From assembly GCF_004331465.1 (NCBI RefSeq), contig NZ_SJKB01000024.1:1-64000 (forward strand): DNA of 64,000 nt, read 5' to 3'. The position numbers and the translations under genes were made by a program. How positions within the stretch are numbered: the first letter of the stretch is position 1; each line of letters opens with the position of its first letter. The notes below the pieces were generated by a model, which saw only the letters and a list, made by a program, of their open reading frames with translations, searched no databases and was not told the origin of the DNA. Origin of the DNA: Kribbella pittospori. Lineage in GTDB: Bacteria > Actinomycetota > Actinomycetes > Propionibacteriales > Kribbellaceae. This document shows positions 16,701 to 26,200 of the stretch, piece by piece.

Positions 16701-18836
16701 CGCCTCGACGTGGCGACGGACGATGTACAGGTCGCAATCAAGCGGCTCGCGACCAACCGCGGCTGGGTTTATGCGCTGCAAAGGATGAGCTCACGGGAGT
16801 CGACTCACCTGAAGATGTACTCCCAGGCGGTGCGCAAGATCGGGAAGGCCACCGGCAAGTACACGAACAGGTATCGTGAGGATGCTCGCAAACACCTCCA
16901 GGAGTGTCAGAGCGCGGTTCCTGCCTGGATCATGCCGATGCATCGGGTTTTCGATACGGTCCCGGTCGACCGGCCGAACATTTTCGACGTCGTCATCGTC
17001 GACGAAGCGAGCCAGTCCGGCCCTGAGGGGCTCCTGTTGTCCTGGCTCGCTCCTCGCATGGTGGTTGTCGGCGACGACAAGCAGGTCAGCCCATCGAACG
17101 TCGGCCTTGACCTCGAAGCCGTGTTCACGCTGCTGGACAACTATCTCGGCCCGCTGGAGCATCGATCGCTGTTCGGGCCGCGAAGCAGCTTCTTCGATCA
17201 GGCAGTCGGCATGTCCGGCTCACGGATCATGCTGCGGGAACACTTCCGCTGTATGCCGGAAATCATCGGCTTCTCAAATGACCTGTGCTATCGCGGCGAG
17301 CTCGTGCCGTTGCGGCAGTACGGCGCCGAGCGGTTGACTCCGCTGCGGACGACATACGTCAGCGGTGCAGTGGTGTCGGGATCGCGTGACTATGTCAACG
17401 AGCGTGAGGCTGACGAGATTGTCAGCCAGGTCGAGAAGTGCTGTGCAGATCCGGCGTACGACGGTAAGACGATGGGCGTCATCACCCTACTGGGGCACAG
17501 CCAGGACCGGCTGATCATCCAGCGGCTCGTGGATGTGCTCGGCGTCCGAGTAGTCGAGGAACGCAAGCTGCGTGCCGGCAATGCGGAAGCCTTCCAGGGC
17601 GACGAGCGAGATGTCATCTTCATGTCGATGGTGTCGAGTCTGCAGTCCACTGCGGGGCCGGTCCGGATCGGTGCCCTCAGCAAGGAGTCGGATCAGCAGC
17701 GGCTCAACGTGGCAGCGTCGCGGGCGCGGGACCAGGTCTGGCTCTTCCACAGTGTGCAGCCCGGCGATCTGTCCGGAAAGGATCTGCGGCAGCGCTACCT
17801 ACAACATCTCCTCAAACCACCGCTCGAGCAGGATGCCCTCGACCTCGGCGAGGTCAGGCCGGACCGCCGGCACGCGGCGTTCGACAGCCTCTTCGAACAG
17901 CGAGTGTTCATTGCTCTGCGCGAACGTGGGTTCCTCGTCCGACCGCAGGTCAAGGTCGGTGGCTACCGGATCGACCTGGTCGTCGAGGGTGGGACGAAGC
18001 GCCTCGCGGTGGAATGCGACGGCGATGCGTTCCACGATGCCGAAACCGCGGACAGCGACGCTGCTCGGCAGCGAGACCTCGAACGGGTCGGCTGGACGTT
18101 CTGGCGCGTTCGCGGCAGTACCTTCTTCCGTGATCCGGAGCAGGCACTCGAGCCGCTGTGGCAACTACTCGAAGCGCTCGATATCCAGCCCTTGGTGTAC
18201 GACCCGGCTGCCGAGACCGACTCAGTTACGGAAGTCGCGGCGCTGGCAGTTCCACTCGATCTGGACCTCGATTCCCCGCGTTCCGATGCGCCGACCGCTG
18301 CTGTGCCCGTGACGTCTGCGTCGGCAGCATCGGGTGTCGAAGAACCGGTGATGCCCGGGGAGCAGCGATTCCGCAACGGGAAGATGCTGTTGTCCGCTAC
18401 TGCGCGGGACCGAGTACGGCAGGAGGCCGAGGCGGTCAGGCAATGGCTGGCCGATCCACCATCGGTCCATGCGGTCGACTCGCGGTCTCATGCCGTCGAA
18501 CTGGCAAGGCAGGAGCAGCACCGTGAAGAACTGGAAGACCGTCTGGACTATCTCGGCTGGGTGCTGGCGCAGTCGGTCGTGGAGCAGCTGAACCAGGGCA
18601 GTCGGTGGGTGACGCCGGGCTGCATCATTGGACTTCGCTACCGCGGTGAGTCGGACATCGAGCGACTGATCGTCTCTGCTCTTCGGCACGGCGCCTGGAT
18701 CCCCGTCGGCGCAACACCTCTGAGTCCGATGACAGAACTCAGCAAGGCGCTCGAGCATGCGCAACTTGGCGACAGCATTCGTTACGACACGGCATCAGGC
18801 ACCCAGGAGGCGGACATCGTCGAGGTCATTGACTGA
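13764..18836 (+). CDS. UPF1-type SF1 helicase fused to Vsr/DUF559-like nuclease and GreA-like tail
   Basis: About 1690 residues. Residues 1-385 are a family-specific N-terminal region. The SF1 helicase has Walker A GPPGTGKTHT (about 402-410), then a long helical insertion (about 480-1050), Walker B/motif II VIVDEASQ (about 1075), GDDKQVSP, motif V AEAFQGDERDVIFMSMV (about 1272) and motif VI LNVAASRARDQVWLF (about 1313). Residues about 1372-1465 form a PD-(D/E)xK domain (FEQRVFIALRERGF, YRIDLVVEG, LAVECDGDAFHD, GWTFWRVRGSTFF). The last 45 residues (PLSPMTELSKALEHAQLGDS, ending ADIVEVID) resemble the GreA/GreB C-terminal domain. The start is set by GGGGGAA before the ATG. An upstream GTG at 13671 is open but lacks a site. 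Related helicase-nucleases are common in defence islands. Confidence 0.85.
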   Translation: MGSLDIGASLGAVADGSLNDRAARIFEFLVKLQQLRTRVVRSVDAYRAVMWLGQLPTTDALRFGAETEESGTWLAIDRVERIAPPVPPDVLRPWLTERSLRDSSQTLPTLSSRSARAIQVVTPEGDHETRTEELLLEDHPEIESELDEWAPEWQAWAADDRPRAAVAEAYHHLYEIYQDATALAETYEVVVGFGCLVSRSGGQDVKRHLVTMPASIELDLDSGRLTVLSSPDGRAPVLEEDMLAPADTASDEVRQAIRAGLNSLDDPWAAEPDGIAGVLRTWVNGAGPDAAFDPGMQSPSGGTRRADGQPTVAFAPALILRERTKRSLVAACEQIIAQLRAGAEVPSGVKQFAQITDGRVSEVDQVPWETAYADTEVYFPKPANDEQRQIRQRLADHQTVVVQGPPGTGKTHTIANLISDLLAHGQRVLVTSTTTRALTVLKEQLPNEIRDLCVSVTDDAGRGQADLERSVATILAEADRANPKASEREESRLRGQLADARAREQEAMTQLRSIRERETYVYAPEIGDYSGTLQQIAERLAGEQDTLGWFDKDHDETLSLTVADVVGYLQLLRRATPELRALCGRVPDLSEIVQPADFQHLVERRAELSARAQDLADARRTDEFAALTRCDAAERDQIRVGVADLARRRQDLGRRLEPWLADAVRDVTGGRERSWRQRSEATTAGIAGAQFWLQAVGGSLVTGLDRLELADAVGQVTTLEQHLASGGKIKGLLGRSKAAKAAALLLECVRVNGQSIEDLDQLQPVRGRVMAEVELSRLEDLWGYSHSPFGPQEQRIAVLTDENVVLGQVLTFADAASALDQRLKSVATMPAIDLREGDGLVRLQRALDAVELQSLQDDVQARTEHTKELLADLETAAGAVSAVSQGAEALRRWDAADYRGAFQAFATAHAANAVLEQLDQARLRVAQAAPILAVKIEETASDPIWDERLPKLMEGWAWSVWDKRLRDKNDPEAEKRWRDRLDVATDDVQVAIKRLATNRGWVYALQRMSSRESTHLKMYSQAVRKIGKATGKYTNRYREDARKHLQECQSAVPAWIMPMHRVFDTVPVDRPNIFDVVIVDEASQSGPEGLLLSWLAPRMVVVGDDKQVSPSNVGLDLEAVFTLLDNYLGPLEHRSLFGPRSSFFDQAVGMSGSRIMLREHFRCMPEIIGFSNDLCYRGELVPLRQYGAERLTPLRTTYVSGAVVSGSRDYVNEREADEIVSQVEKCCADPAYDGKTMGVITLLGHSQDRLIIQRLVDVLGVRVVEERKLRAGNAEAFQGDERDVIFMSMVSSLQSTAGPVRIGALSKESDQQRLNVAASRARDQVWLFHSVQPGDLSGKDLRQRYLQHLLKPPLEQDALDLGEVRPDRRHAAFDSLFEQRVFIALRERGFLVRPQVKVGGYRIDLVVEGGTKRLAVECDGDAFHDAETADSDAARQRDLERVGWTFWRVRGSTFFRDPEQALEPLWQLLEALDIQPLVYDPAAETDSVTEVAALAVPLDLDLDSPRSDAPTAAVPVTSASAASGVEEPVMPGEQRFRNGKMLLSATARDRVRQEAEAVRQWLADPPSVHAVDSRSHAVELARQEQHREELEDRLDYLGWVLAQSVVEQLNQGSRWVTPGCIIGLRYRGESDIERLIVSALRHGAWIPVGATPLSPMTELSKALEHAQLGDSIRYDTASGTQEADIVEVID

Positions 18837-18919
18837 CCGCCGCGGGCCGCAATAGACACGACTGGTGCGCTACGACAGCGTCGCGCACGATCTCGTGGAG
18901 TTCAGAGAGGCAGGACCGC

Positions 18920-20230
18920 ATGTCCGAGTTGTCGCCTGGAGCGCAGCCCGAAGAGGATGACGCCATCCTCGTGAGCATCGACGAATTCGGGATCTTCGTC
19001 CAGGGACAGCAGGACATCGTGGAGCGCGCGATCGACCGGTTGCTGGGCGAGGCCGACGTCGCGCCGGCTTCGCGAATGCGTCTGTCCTTGTCCGATCTGG
19101 CGGCAATAGGTGCCACCGGCGCCGGGCTGGCTGCCACCTCCGGCGAGTACCTCCGGCTCACAGCGGACGGTCTGGCGAAGGTCGGGGCGCTCGGCGCGCA
19201 GTTCGACGCGTCGGGCGCGCTGCGCGGATACGTGCTCGACGGTGGGAAGTTCGCCGGCCAACTGACCTTCGAACCGGTGTCCTTGGTGGCTGAGCAGGCT
19301 TTGGCTCTGCAAACCGCAGCTGTGTCCCTGGCTCTGCGCTCCGCGATCGCGAACGTGCAGAAAGCCGTTGAACGCGTTGAAGGCAAGGTCGACAAGATCA
19401 ACCGCCACCTGGACAGCCGGCTCCGTGGCGACATCATCGGGACTTACCGACATCTCGCAGCCGTCGTGGCTGCAACACAGGATAGAGGCCACTTGCTGGA
19501 CGCCGATTGGGACAGTGTCTCGGGGACGCGCGCGTTGACTGCTCGAGACCTCGACACGTTGCGCGCGTTCGTCAGCACGAAGGCGGGGGAGGTTACCCGT
19601 GAGCTGAACGTCCCGGACCGCAGGGCGAGATTCCGGCAGTTCAACGATGAGACGGGGAACGTTCGCGACCTGCTCGAGTTGATCCTGATCGCGGAACAGT
19701 CGGTGCATCTCTACGAGTACCTACGCGTGCAGCAGGTTCGGCAACGGGAGCCCGAGCACATCAGCTCAGCGCTCGCCGACGCGCGCGCGTCGTTGGTTGC
19801 ACAGCATGTTCTCGATGAGGAGCTGGTTGAGGCGCTGGTGGCCGCGGTCGAGCGGGGTCGTGGAATCGACCCGCTGGAAATCCATCGGGTCCTCAGCAAG
19901 AACGGCCTTGACAAGCAGGTAACCATCTTCCACGGATTGATACGCGAATTCGCGTCAGCCACCAGGTCGACACCGCCGCAAGAACTGACAGCGATCGGTG
20001 ACCCAACCCTCGCAGACGCACGGGATGCGGCGCTGACCCGGACGGTCGAGGCTGCTCAAGTGGCCCGCGCGTTGGGTGGAGTTGCGTCGCGGGAAGGTTC
20101 CGCGATCGTCCGCGCCGGCGGCGATCGGATCGGACGCGCCGTGAGCACGCGGGTACCTCGCCGTACCAAGTCGAACGCCATGGAGACGCCCACCGACGAG
20201 CCGGCTGCGTCGGCCGAGCCCGAGGCCTGA
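18920..20230 (+). CDS. Unknown 436-residue protein in the helicase/PLD operon
   Basis: I do not recognise this protein. It starts 83 bp after the helicase-nuclease and ends 4 bp before the DUF6361 gene. Residues 1-55 are acidic (ILVSIDEFGIFVQGQQDIVE). Residues about 55-80 are Ala/Gly-rich (LAAIGATGAGLAATSGEYL). Residues about 120-160 may form a coiled coil (SAIANVQKAVERVEGKVDKI). Residues about 160-350 are mainly helical, and the last 40 are a disordered tail (SNAMETPTDEPAASAEPEA). There is no signal peptide, membrane segment or catalytic motif. Conserved spacing with helicase and PLD genes suggests a dedicated partner of that system. Confidence 0.65.
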   Translation: MSELSPGAQPEEDDAILVSIDEFGIFVQGQQDIVERAIDRLLGEADVAPASRMRLSLSDLAAIGATGAGLAATSGEYLRLTADGLAKVGALGAQFDASGALRGYVLDGGKFAGQLTFEPVSLVAEQALALQTAAVSLALRSAIANVQKAVERVEGKVDKINRHLDSRLRGDIIGTYRHLAAVVAATQDRGHLLDADWDSVSGTRALTARDLDTLRAFVSTKAGEVTRELNVPDRRARFRQFNDETGNVRDLLELILIAEQSVHLYEYLRVQQVRQREPEHISSALADARASLVAQHVLDEELVEALVAAVERGRGIDPLEIHRVLSKNGLDKQVTIFHGLIREFASATRSTPPQELTAIGDPTLADARDAALTRTVEAAQVARALGGVASREGSAIVRAGGDRIGRAVSTRVPRRTKSNAMETPTDEPAASAEPEA

Positions 20231-20234
20231 GCCA

Positions 20235-21509
20235 ATGACAAGTCGTGTCGCCTGGATGAGCTTCGACGCCGAACAGCAGCGCCGCGTCCAGCTCATGATG
20301 GCTGCGCTTGCCAATCAGGGCACCGTTGACGAGCTCGGGCTGGGGCCGGCGCGGGACCTCATCGCCGGCGTCTTCCACCCAGGGCTGAGCGTGCTGCACA
20401 CGCGCGCCAAGTACCTCCTGTTCCTGCCGCAGATCTACCGGTCGTTGCCCTCTAGCGGATCGCCGGAGGCGCTGCTGCACAGCGGACGCCGTGGAGAGGG
20501 GAGGTTGGCAGCACAGCTTGCCGAGCACTACAGGAACGATCGGGATGCCGGCCGCGGGATCATCGGCCGGAACACCAGAGAACACGCGAAGCAGCCGGCG
20601 AGCGTGGCCTACTGGCCGCTCTTGCGCAACCTCGGCATCCTCCGAGGCTCGGGTTCGGTGACGCAGTACTGTCGCGACCTCGCCGAGGCCTACGAGCTGC
20701 GGACCGCACGGTCGGCTCTGCATTCGGAGGACGAGCCTGTGGACGGTCCTGATCACCGGTGGGTCGAGCTACCGCAAGCAGGACAGTTCACCGGCTTCCG
20801 GCTGTCTGTCGACCAAGCTCAATGGCTACGCCAACGATTTCTGGACCGGGAACGCCACGTTCCGTCCGATCAGCGCTCGCTCGTCGCCTACCTCCTGGAT
20901 CCCGGCCGCCACACCTGGATAACCGGCGTTCCGCAGGTGTGGGACCATCCGGAGAGTCGTCGATTCCCGGCCCCGGCGGCTCTCGCCATGGGGCTCGGTC
21001 GTGATCTCGACCAGCTCGTGCACGGCGTTCGGATCCTTTACAACTATCTGTGCGCGCAGCGACGTCCTGACCATGGAGACGCGCGGGATCAGCAGCTGGA
21101 GACATACGCGGACGCCCTGCGGGAGTGGCGGGAAGAAGCTCCGACCGCGCTCCTCGACTCGGAGCGGCTCTCCGAGCTCAATAGTTGGGTGGCCGCGCGA
21201 CTCGAGGCCGGCGGAGGTCTCGCGCGGACTCGGTGGGAACAGACCTACAGGTTCCTCCGAGCCTGGCGTGGACTGGCGAACTCGTCCGACGATCTGCTGG
21301 CGAGTGCGGATGCAGCTCGGTTGATCACCAATCGGGAGAACGCTATGAAGCCAGGACGGGCGAAGTTGACGCACACTGATCGGCTTCGTGCTTGGCAGGG
21401 GGATTCGGGCTATCTTCGGTTCGACTACAACTGGCAGGTCGCGAACCGGCTGCTGTCTGACATCCACGATGGTCTAGGGACCGCCACCGTCGCATTCGGG
21501 GTCCGGTGA
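20235..21509 (+). CDS. DUF6361 family protein
   Basis: A 424-residue protein that opens with VAWMSFDAEQQRRVQLMMAA, then GTVDELGLGPARDLIAGVF and FHPGLSVLHTRAKYLLFLP. This is the hallmark of DUF6361 proteins (WLDFS-EEQQRR...DELG...P-G-S-VIQTRARY-LF-PW). No catalytic motif is evident. The C-terminus carries KLTHTDRLRAWQGDSG followed by FDYNWQVANRLLSDIHDGL. It is followed by, and overlaps by 1 bp (TGATG), the PLD-nuclease gene, with a SNF2-type helicase next. DUF6361 genes sit beside such helicases in many islands. The biochemical role is unknown. Confidence 0.75.
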   Translation: MTSRVAWMSFDAEQQRRVQLMMAALANQGTVDELGLGPARDLIAGVFHPGLSVLHTRAKYLLFLPQIYRSLPSSGSPEALLHSGRRGEGRLAAQLAEHYRNDRDAGRGIIGRNTREHAKQPASVAYWPLLRNLGILRGSGSVTQYCRDLAEAYELRTARSALHSEDEPVDGPDHRWVELPQAGQFTGFRLSVDQAQWLRQRFLDRERHVPSDQRSLVAYLLDPGRHTWITGVPQVWDHPESRRFPAPAALAMGLGRDLDQLVHGVRILYNYLCAQRRPDHGDARDQQLETYADALREWREEAPTALLDSERLSELNSWVAARLEAGGGLARTRWEQTYRFLRAWRGLANSSDDLLASADAARLITNRENAMKPGRAKLTHTDRLRAWQGDSGYLRFDYNWQVANRLLSDIHDGLGTATVAFGVR

Positions 21510-23284
21510 TGCTGGGCCTTGACCAGACCGCGATGCTGATCGATGCATTGCGTCCGCCTCCGGGGATGGCAATCGACGCCGCGATCGGCACCACGTTCAC
21601 GCTCGATCTGTCGGCGCTTCTCGCCGTTCCGGTGGCGGCATCGTTCGCGGAGCAGGAGGACGAGGGTGCCGATCTGCTGGAGACGATCCGGCGATATGCG
21701 GACCGCACGATCCTGTTCTGTCAGGCCGGTGCGATTTCGGTTCCGGCGTACCGCGCTGCCCTGACCTTCGTCGAGCAGACTGTGGTGGAGGTAGGCAAAC
21801 CGGACGGGGGCTTGTTCCACCCCAAGTCGTGGATCGTGCGGTTCACGTCGGGGCGCGGACGTGTGCGACACCGCGTTCTGGTGATGAGCAGGAACCTGAC
21901 CTTCGATCGCGCCTGGGACGTGCTGGTGCGGCTGGATGAAGATCCTGAATGCTCTGCGGCCATCGACGCCGCACCATTGGTCGACTTCATCGCAGGCGTG
22001 GCCGGTGCAACCGTACGACCTCTCACTCTCGCGCAGCAGGAGCTCGTGGGATCCATCCGTGACACGGCTCGCCGAGCACGCCTGGCAGTTCCCCCGCCAT
22101 TCACCGACGGCGCTTTCGTGCCGCTGAGGCCAGGCCGCCGAGTCTTCCCTTTCTACGAGCGATGTGATCATGCCCTTGCGATCTCTCCCTTCCTTACGCA
22201 TCGCCCAGTCGTCGATTTCCTCGGTACCGCAAGCAGCTGGCGAGGTATCGTCTCCCGGGCTGGCAGCCTCGACGGCGTTCCGAGCGCGTTGACCGGGGTG
22301 GAAGACGTGAAACGGATCAAGGATGCCGTGCTCGACGCGCAGCAGTCCGTCGATCCCGTGTTTGAGGCCACGGCCGACGACGAAGACTCTGCTGAGGGCG
22401 TGGACCTCGGTCCGGCCATGCGAGGACTCCACGCGAAGATCTTCGTCCAAGACGTCGGTGACCGATCGACAGCGTGGCTCGGATCGGCGAATCTGACGGA
22501 CGCGGCGCTGAGCCGGAACTGGGAGCTGCTGGTTCGGCTGACAGGCTCCCGCAGGGATGTCGGGTACGACGCCGTGCTGAGCCGGAAACCCGAACAGAAC
22601 AACCTTTCTTGGCTGGTCGAGGACCATGAGCTCCCGGAGAAGGATGCACCCGAGGACGAATCGCCGCTGGTCGGGCATGCATTCGACCTGGCATCGGCGG
22701 ACATCACCGTGACGCTCACGGTCCACGAGCACATCCGCGCCGCGCTGCGAATCAGCCCGTATCAACCACCCGAGGACGTGGTAATGCAGGCCAGGCTGCT
22801 GAGCCAGCCCGACTTCACCACCGTCGAATCCGGCGAAGCGACGTGGGACGGTCTCGCTCTTCACCAGATCACTCCGTTCGTCGTGCTTCAGCTTCGGGCA
22901 CCGAGTGAGACTCGCAGCGTTTTGGTGCGGGCACACCTGATCGGCGATGACTACGAAGAACGGCGTGGTGCTGTGCTAGCCCACGCCATTGCGAACCGCG
23001 ATGATTTCATGCGCTATCTGGCAGCCCTGCTCGGACTCGGGCCCCTCGGCGGCTATTCCGTCGACGCCGATGGCGCGGGAGGATGGTTCGCCGGAAACCT
23101 CGACGCAGACAAGGTGCTCGAGGACCTGTTGGCAACGGCATCGCGGCACCCGCGTCGGTTGGCCTCGCTCGAGCAAACACTCCGCCGGCTGGAGACTGAG
23201 CCGCGGTTCGCAGAGATCGTGCCGTCCGACTTCCGCGAGCTCTGGGCCGCGGTCCACACCGCCCGGAAGGGGGCGATCAGGTGA
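21509..23284 (+). CDS. Phospholipase D-type nuclease domain protein
   Basis: About 591 residues with two HxK-type half-sites of the PLD superfamily. The first is FHPKSWIVRF with VLVMSRNLTFDRAWD (about residues 102-130). The second is LHAKIFVQD with AWLGSANLTDAALSRNWE (about 307-335). Both have the H, K and N/S positions needed for a composite active site. Such proteins (for example DrmC-like nucleases) pair with helicases in restriction and defence systems. The C-terminal 230 residues are not recognised. The start is the ATG in TGATG at the DUF6361 stop, and the end overlaps the helicase GTG by 4 nt, so the three genes are translationally coupled. Confidence 0.85.
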   Translation: MLGLDQTAMLIDALRPPPGMAIDAAIGTTFTLDLSALLAVPVAASFAEQEDEGADLLETIRRYADRTILFCQAGAISVPAYRAALTFVEQTVVEVGKPDGGLFHPKSWIVRFTSGRGRVRHRVLVMSRNLTFDRAWDVLVRLDEDPECSAAIDAAPLVDFIAGVAGATVRPLTLAQQELVGSIRDTARRARLAVPPPFTDGAFVPLRPGRRVFPFYERCDHALAISPFLTHRPVVDFLGTASSWRGIVSRAGSLDGVPSALTGVEDVKRIKDAVLDAQQSVDPVFEATADDEDSAEGVDLGPAMRGLHAKIFVQDVGDRSTAWLGSANLTDAALSRNWELLVRLTGSRRDVGYDAVLSRKPEQNNLSWLVEDHELPEKDAPEDESPLVGHAFDLASADITVTLTVHEHIRAALRISPYQPPEDVVMQARLLSQPDFTTVESGEATWDGLALHQITPFVVLQLRAPSETRSVLVRAHLIGDDYEERRGAVLAHAIANRDDFMRYLAALLGLGPLGGYSVDADGAGGWFAGNLDADKVLEDLLATASRHPRRLASLEQTLRRLETEPRFAEIVPSDFRELWAAVHTARKGAIR

Positions 23285-26200
23285 GGCTGCGGGGACCGTG
23301 CCCGGACGACGAGCTGACAGCTGCGACATCGGGTCTGAAGGAGTTCCAGAGACGGACTGCTCGTACGGTCGTCGAGGCGATGTTCGAGCGTGGCCAGCGT
23401 CGTTTCCTCGTTGCTGACGAAGTGGGACTTGGCAAGACGAAGATCGCGCGATATGTCGTCGCGGAGACCATTCGGCGGCTCTGGGACGATGCTGACGTCG
23501 ATCGTATCGACATCGTCTATATCTGCTCCAACGGACAGATCGCCCGGCAGAACGTCAGTGACCTGAATGTGCTGAGCGACGTACCGACCCGGGCCGCAGA
23601 CCGCATCACCATGTTGCCTGCTGCCCTCGCTCACCTTTCGAGGACGCCGGTCAACCTCGTCGCCTTCACCCCGGCGACATCCTTGAATTTTGGTCATGCC
23701 GGAGGACAAGCGCGGGAACGCGCAATGCTTTTCCATATTCTCTCCCATGAGCGTGCCCTCGGACCGAGCGTGATGTCCCGCCGCGGTGCAACATCGCTCC
23801 TCTCCCTCGGGGCGAGGAGCTTTGAGGCGGCGCTGCCGGAGGCGCAGCGTGTCCCGATCACCGCCGAGTTGGCGCGCGGTTATCACAACGTTCTGGCGCG
23901 GCAGGGCCTTGTCGATGAGGTCGAGTACTGGTCTGACGGCCGCCGACGGATGGACCCGACAGAGCAGCGACGTCTCGTGGGTAGGCTGTGTCGAGCGCTG
24001 GCGGAGTCGTGCTTCGATCAGCTCACGCCCGACCTCATCATCCTCGACGAATTCCAGCGGTTCAGCACCGTGCTCGACGGCGTGGGCGACGACGGAGAAC
24101 TAGCCCAAATGCTGTTCGAACGGCCGTCCACGCGGGTGCTTCTGTTGTCGGCGACGCCCTACAAGATGCTCACGGGCGTCGGTGACGATGAGAGTCACGC
24201 CGAAGGGTTCTCCAGGACGCTGTCGTTCCTCCTGGGCAACGAACGCGCGAACGCGTTGGACGAGGTCCGAGACGACCTGACGAGACTCCGCCACGGACTG
24301 GTCGGCGAGCGGGACCTGGTCCGGCTGGCGACGACTCGAGACCGCGTCCAAACGACCTTGCGCAGCGTGATGGTGCGCACCGAGCGACTGGCCGCGACGG
24401 AGGACCGAAGCGGCATGCTCGACGTGAGCAGCGACGTTCGCTGCCCGGTGACTCCGGCCGACGTGTCTGCTTACGTAGGCACGGACAGGGTGACGCAGAC
24501 GCTCGACAACATCCCGACCATTGTCGAGTATTGGAAGTCGGCGCCATATCTGGTCAACTTCATGGACCAGTACAAGGTCAAGGATGCGATACGGAAGGGC
24601 TGGCGCGATCAGAACCCTGACCTGGTAGCGGCGCTACAGGGCCGACACATGCTCGAATGGGACGACGTCGACCATTATCGAAGGATCGACTCGCGCAACC
24701 CGAGGGCACGTTGGCTGATTGAGGACCTCGCCGCAGCTGGGGCATTCGAGCGGCTCTGGGTTCCACCGACCTTGCCACAGACCAGCCTCCGAGGCGCCTA
24801 CGCGGGTGCGGAGCCGTTCACGAAGCGGCTCATCTTCTCCGGTTGGGCGGTCGCACCCAAGGCCGTGGCCGGCCTAGTGAGCTTCGAGTACGAGCGCCGG
24901 AACCACCGAGCAGGTGTGACGTATCGGAACGCCCACCAGGCAACCGGACGGCTAACCCTTCCGGCACTCTCGCGATCGGCCAGTGAGCGGTTCACGACGC
25001 TAGCCCTACTGCTGCCGTGCCGGCGCCTCGCCGAGCTCGGTGATCCGCTCGCCGCAGCCGGCGAGACCGAAGACGCAGTGCTGCCAGTAGACGTGATGAC
25101 GCTCCGTCGACGGGTAGCCGAGAGAATCGCGGACGAGCTGCGGCCTGTCACCCGACAGGCGACCTCGACCGGTCGCTCGCTGAACATCTGGTACGCCGCG
25201 GCGCAGGCCTACCTGGATCGAGGGCTCCTTGACCTCCAACCGACGGATTGGCAGGACGAGGAACGAGAGTCGCGTGGACTAGTGGACCACCTCGAGGCGC
25301 TGCATCAGGGGATGGAATTCCCGGACGAGTGGGGTCCGCCGCCCGATGACCTTCCTTGGCGATTGGCCGATCTGGCCATAGCCGGACCTGCTGTGGCCGC
25401 GTTCCGAGCCTTGCGCCGGATCGCCCCGCGACTCGGCGTCGATCCGGACGATCCTGACCTCCATGCCGGCGCAGCCAAAATCGCGTGGGCCTTTCTCAGC
25501 TTCTTCAACGATGCCGAGAACACCGCGCTGGTGGCTCCGCGCAGCCGGGACGGCGACTATTGGACGCACGTCGCCGAGCACTGCCGCGACGGAGCACTCG
25601 GAAGCGTTCTCGACGAATGGTTCCACCTTGTCCCCGACCAGCTGCGACTTGACGCCGCCAGCCCGCAGCCCGTGGCGTATGTTGTCGACGCGGTCTCTCG
25701 TGTCCTCCGTCTCAAGGACGGCAGCATGCAGACCGACTACTTCGATCTGCGGGACGAGGACGGTCTGCCACGCACGGAGGAGTTGCGTACGCACTTCGCC
25801 ATGCGGTTCGGCCAGGCGCGCGGAGAGACCGCCGAGGGCGACAACCCGGTGGATGTGCGCCGAGCCTTCAACTCGCCGTTCCGGCCATTCGTGCTCGTCT
25901 CCACGTCGGTTGGGCAGGAGGGGCTCGACTTCCACTACTACGCCCACGCGGTCGTGCACTGGAACCTCCCGGGCAACCCCGTCGATCTGGAGCAACGCGA
26001 GGGTCGCGTCCACCGGTACAAGAACCACGCCGTGCGGAAGAACCTTGGCTACAGATTCATCGGAAGCCGGGCGGTCGCTAAATCCTCGGATCCGTGGTCG
26101 ACACTCTTTCAGCTTGGCGACGATGGCCTGGGTGGGATGGTGCCAGAGTGGATCTTCACCGGCCCTGCTGCCATCCAACGCCTCGTGCCGCTCCTCCCAA

